DNA of 64,000 nt from Canna indica. Taxonomy: Eukaryota > Streptophyta > Magnoliopsida > Zingiberales > Cannaceae. The notes beneath the pieces were generated by a model. The model was given only the letters and a program-made list of their open reading frames with translations. It had not been told where the DNA came from and ran no database searches. Where the stretch lies: contig CP136890.1 of the NCBI GenBank assembly GCA_034359265.1, positions 71,301,501-71,365,500 of the forward strand. Direction: 5' to 3'. The position numbers and the translations under genes are program-made. Below are positions 61,001 to 64,000 of the stretch, piece after piece (position 1 is the first letter of the stretch; each line of letters opens with the position of its first letter).

Positions 61001-62107
61001 GCATGGCTAGTGGAGATTTACAGCGGCACATCAAGGAGGCGATGGAGCACAACCCCATGTCAAGAGAACTAAAGAAATTGGCGCAAGATGGCAAAACCCG
61101 ATAATTTTGGGTAGAGGATGACCTACTATACACATAGGGGCGCAGATTATACGTGCCAAAGTGGGGAAACTTGAGGAGAGATCTCATCAAGGTGTGTCAC
61201 GACACAAAGTGGGCAGGACATCCGGGCCAAAGACACACAATGGCGTCATTGGAAGCGGCTTACTATTGTCCCCAAATGGAGGATCAAGTGGAGCAGTACG
61301 TAAGGACTTGTCTTGTATGTCAACAAGACAAAGTGAAGAACCAACATCCCGCAGGATTATTGGAACCTTTACCAGTACCCAACCATCCATGGGACTCTAT
61401 TACCATGGACTTCATAAGCGTCTTGCCAACATCCGAGGGGTTCAGATCAATCCTGGTCGTGGTGGATAGATTTTCCAAGTACAACCTCATACCAGCTCCA
61501 AAAGATTGCATAGCCAAAGAGGCAGCACAACTATTCTTCAAAAATGTCGTGAAATACTGGGGACTACCGAGGAGCATCATAAGTGATAGAGATCCCCACT
61601 TCACAGGACGATTGTGAACGGAACTTTTCAAGTTCCTTGGGTCAGAATTATGCTTCTCTACAAGCTTTCACCCGCAGATTGACGGCCAAACTGATTGGGT
61701 GAATGCATTGTTAGAGTGTTACTTGAGGCACTTTGTGAGTGCCAACCAGCGAGACTAGGCCACTTATGGACATAGCATAGTTCTCATTCAACTTGCAAAA
61801 GAGCGAGGCTATAGGGCACAGTTCGTTTGAGTTAACAACGGGACGTCAACCACTCACCCCACACAACATGGAGAGCAATGACGACTGGAGTCCCGAAGCA
61901 ATCAAAATGGCTAAGTCATGGGAGGAGCAATCTGATTTAGCGCGCTCATGTTTGGAGAAAGCCCGCAAGAAAATGAAAAGGTGGGCTGATAAAAAGCGGC
62001 AAGCACGAGAATTCAATATAGGTGACCAAGTACTTATAAAGTTGTTGCCTCAACAATTCAATATAGGTGACCAAGTACTTATAAGTATCAAAGTTTATTT
62101 TTTATAA
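61001..62107 (+). pseudogene. Integrase of the Reina-like element (truncated)
   Basis: Zinc-binding part: HDTKWAGHPGQRHTMASLEA with the later CLVC pair (61310-61320). Catalytic core: SITMDFISVLP (first Asp), FSKYNLIPAPKD, IISDRDPHFTGRL (second Asp) and DGQTDWVNALLECYLRHFV, where the third acidic residue, normally Glu in GQTERVN, is Asp. Stops occur at 61104, 61135, 61616 and 61756. The frame MQKSEAIGHSSFELTTGRQP continues to FNIGDQVLIKLLPQQ and is then lost. A chromodomain and the 3' LTR are missing. Confidence 0.88.
62010..62084 (+). repeat. 30-bp direct repeat at the truncation point
   Basis: Exact copies at 62010-62039 and 62055-62084 (AATTCAATATAGGTGACCAA and following), separated by 15 bases. 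The retroelement frame ends here; a filler-DNA repair or slippage event is the likely cause. Confidence 0.92.
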
Positions 62108-62155
62108 TTATTAATTAATTAATTACTACTTATGTTGTTATTACTTGAGTTGTAG

Positions 62156-62280
62156 ATTCGAGCAGGACGATGTTGCTCGCAACATCACCTCTATTATCAA
62201 GAGGTTCTTTCAGGAGCCGTGGCATTCATGGACCCACGTGCCGCAGCATAATCGAGATTCATCATGGTCCGAGTTCGAGG
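62156..62280 (+). pseudogene. Probable CACTA (En/Spm) transposase fragment
   Basis: After an acceptor-like TTGTAG at about 62150-62155 the frame reads RFEQDDVARNITSIIKRFFQ then EPWHSWTHVPQHNRDSSWSE and FE. The pattern of PW-x-SW-x-VP-x-RD-x-W-x-F resembles plant En/Spm-type transposase proteins. Only this short exon is seen; the assignment is tentative. Confidence 0.45.
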
Positions 62281-64000
62281 TACGTAGTTTACCTGATCAA
62301 GCTTATGATGCAAGCTTCTCATATTAGAAAGAAGTATATTATTACCTGACCAAGCTTTTTCTTCAGCAGTAAGCCTTGGTACAAAGACATAATAGTGACA
62401 TGCTATCTAATTCTAGGTTCTAATCAAATTAAAGATAGCATTGCAAGTGAAAGACGAAAGTAAAAAATGTGGATGAATCCAAATGCATTGTACCTCCGGC
62501 TAGAAACTTAAAAGCCCTTAAGTAATGACTAGAAGGGGAATAGTACATTGGTAGAACCAAGAGACAAGTGGCAATCTTTTCTAAAAAAAGATTTGGTTTC
62601 AATGTGAAATGCCATGACAGAGACTACTTCTGTATTCTACACATATAACTTTTAAAGCTTGCTCAAGGACTCAAGGTCCAAGCCATACCTAGCATTTGGT
62701 TGTAGACATTTCTAGCTACTTACTAAATAGCTTAATTGAAGTACCATCAACTCAATCTTAATTGTTGTTGCATTTTGTATAGCTTGAGATAATGTTCTAT
62801 TAGGTGCATGTTGATCAATGACTCTTGTTGGCATGGACTCTTGCACTGCAAGCATGGAACAGAGTTGTGTTGTGAATTCATGACATGCTCTATGTGAATG
62901 TATGAGATGAGACTAGATTAGACCATGCATGCCATGCCACCCTAACATATGCCATGTGAATTCATGACATGCTGGAGTATAAGTCTTACCTTGGGTATCC
63001 AACAAACATATGTTGCATATATGACATGGTTTTCGACAAATTCTAGTATTCGTACCTCTGATCCATGTGGATTGGTCATGAGATGATCTTGTCAATCTGC
63101 ACGATCGAGGATGTTGCGATCGAGCACTTGGGATGTTCCTTTTGTTTTTTAACTTGGGACAATGACTGATGATTGACTGAGAGATGGGTTTACTTGTTTT
63201 GCATCAGAACGATGAGTGACAGGGTACAAATAATAACTTACAACCGAGAGTGTAATTTCTCAAAGATGATTCATTCCCCAAGACTAAGGGGGAAGCTTCC
63301 CTGGAGAGCTTATTCCCCAAAGTTGAACTTGATAAACAGAATGGCATGTTGAAGGAAGATAATGTTGGTGAGGAAGCCAAGTGTGCCTGAGTACTTGTAA
63401 CATCTATTTCCCCAAGTACTGGGATGCATGCACATCATGCACTTGACATATATTGCTTGTTTGATCTTCTTTTGGGTATTAAGTCACTGAGACTTCTAGT
63501 AGCAAAATAAAATCTAGCTAGTGTTTTACTCTGTCAGTGCAATGATGTGACTGCTTGTTTATTACCTGGACATGTGGCTGCCTCGCAAATTGTTTTGCAA
63601 TTTTTGATGAGTGATCTATTAGTGTGCTTTTTAGGAAAGCTATAAGTTAGGAGAATGGCTTGATATTTTCTACGTCGTAGAGCGCATATGGCCATTGTAC
63701 TAGAGTTCATATAGCCATTGGTGCAATTGAAAAGATTACTTATTCTCTTGGAACAACTATGTTCCAGCGGATGCTAGCTTTATTGAAAAGTTCAGTAAAT
63801 TACTACTACTGTTATAGAAGTTTATATCTTCCATGATCTATTTCTAAGGGATTTGCTTCTCTAATATATGCGTCCTCTTCCAAAGATGATTTCCTTTTTA
63901 GCTGTGCAACTACATGTCTAATTCACTTGGATAGAGAATGCATCTCTATACGAATACAACTTTACAAATTGATATATCAGCCTATGTATTACACTATGAT
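62281..64000. other. Unassigned DNA; one short exon-like frame
   Basis: No domain recognised. A frame at 63256-63390 reads FLKDDSFPKTKGEASLESLF and continues, Lys/Glu-rich, to a TGA; it could be a last exon or gene fragment but has no match I know. The rest shows only short frames. Confidence 0.35.

Larger units (their letters stand above)
45199..62107 (+). mobile_element. Ty3/gypsy chromovirus (Reina-like), truncated, with nested insertions
   Basis: Order: 5' LTR (45199-45692), primer-binding site (45695), gag, zinc knuckle, protease, reverse transcriptase, RNase H, integrase. The 3' end and 3' LTR are missing: the frame stops in KLLPQQ after the integrase, at a 30-bp repeat junction. Insertions within it are 47402-55072, 55575-57261 and 57687-60433. 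After removing them the polyprotein is collinear. Multiple stops (e.g. 47206, 57579, 60787) and frameshifts mean it is inactive. Short LTR and gag sequence suggest the Reina clade. Confidence 0.85.

Overview
This is nuclear DNA from a flowering plant. It has one spliced host gene with GT/AG introns and a plastid-type isoprenoid enzyme fold, set in dense nested transposons. I cannot name the species. Most open frames are transposon remains or chance frames; the one apparently intact host gene is a DXS3-type 1-deoxy-D-xylulose-5-phosphate synthase homologue at 34515-44345 (+).

Left part (674-30471): almost 30 kb reads as a single old autonomous Helitron on the minus strand. The 3' end (hairpin plus CTAG, at 674) and the 5' end (TC, at 30471) lie next to host A and T. 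Inside are a decayed Rep/helicase gene (HUH and paired-Tyr Rep motifs, then a PIF1-like helicase) and a decayed RPA1-like gene. Later insertions cut it up: a 2.8 kb solo LTR (4843-7641), a CACTA-ended element carrying exons of at least three cellular genes (7866-12655), an unresolved LTR-like insertion near 16.7-21.8 kb that itself contains a solo LTR (18799-21671), and a 3.1 kb solo LTR of another family (24995-28079). The Helitron tail carries a captured poly(A)-binding protein (PABN) fragment on the opposite strand and a Mutator-type MITE.

Middle (30472-45198): AT-rich flank with a 1.35 kb foldback Mutator-type element, then the DXS3 gene. I can place nine coding blocks (ten exons) that join in frame to 716 residues. 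Its introns hold two hAT-type MITEs with perfect 8-bp duplications and a 3.1 kb non-autonomous Helitron. The protein keeps the DXS fold but has lost several residues that canonical DXS uses for thiamine diphosphate and substrate.

Right part (45199-62107): a Ty3/gypsy chromovirus (Reina-like), with 5' LTR, primer-binding site, gag, protease, RT, RNase H and integrase, full of stops and truncated before its 3' LTR. Nested in it are a 7.7 kb Sirevirus-like copia element that has gag but no pol (47402-55072), an inverted solo LTR of the same copia family (55575-57261), and a third copy of the 2.8 kb solo LTR (57687-60433). Each has a target duplication, so the insertion order can be read. The last 2 kb holds a probable CACTA transposase fragment and unassigned AT-rich DNA.
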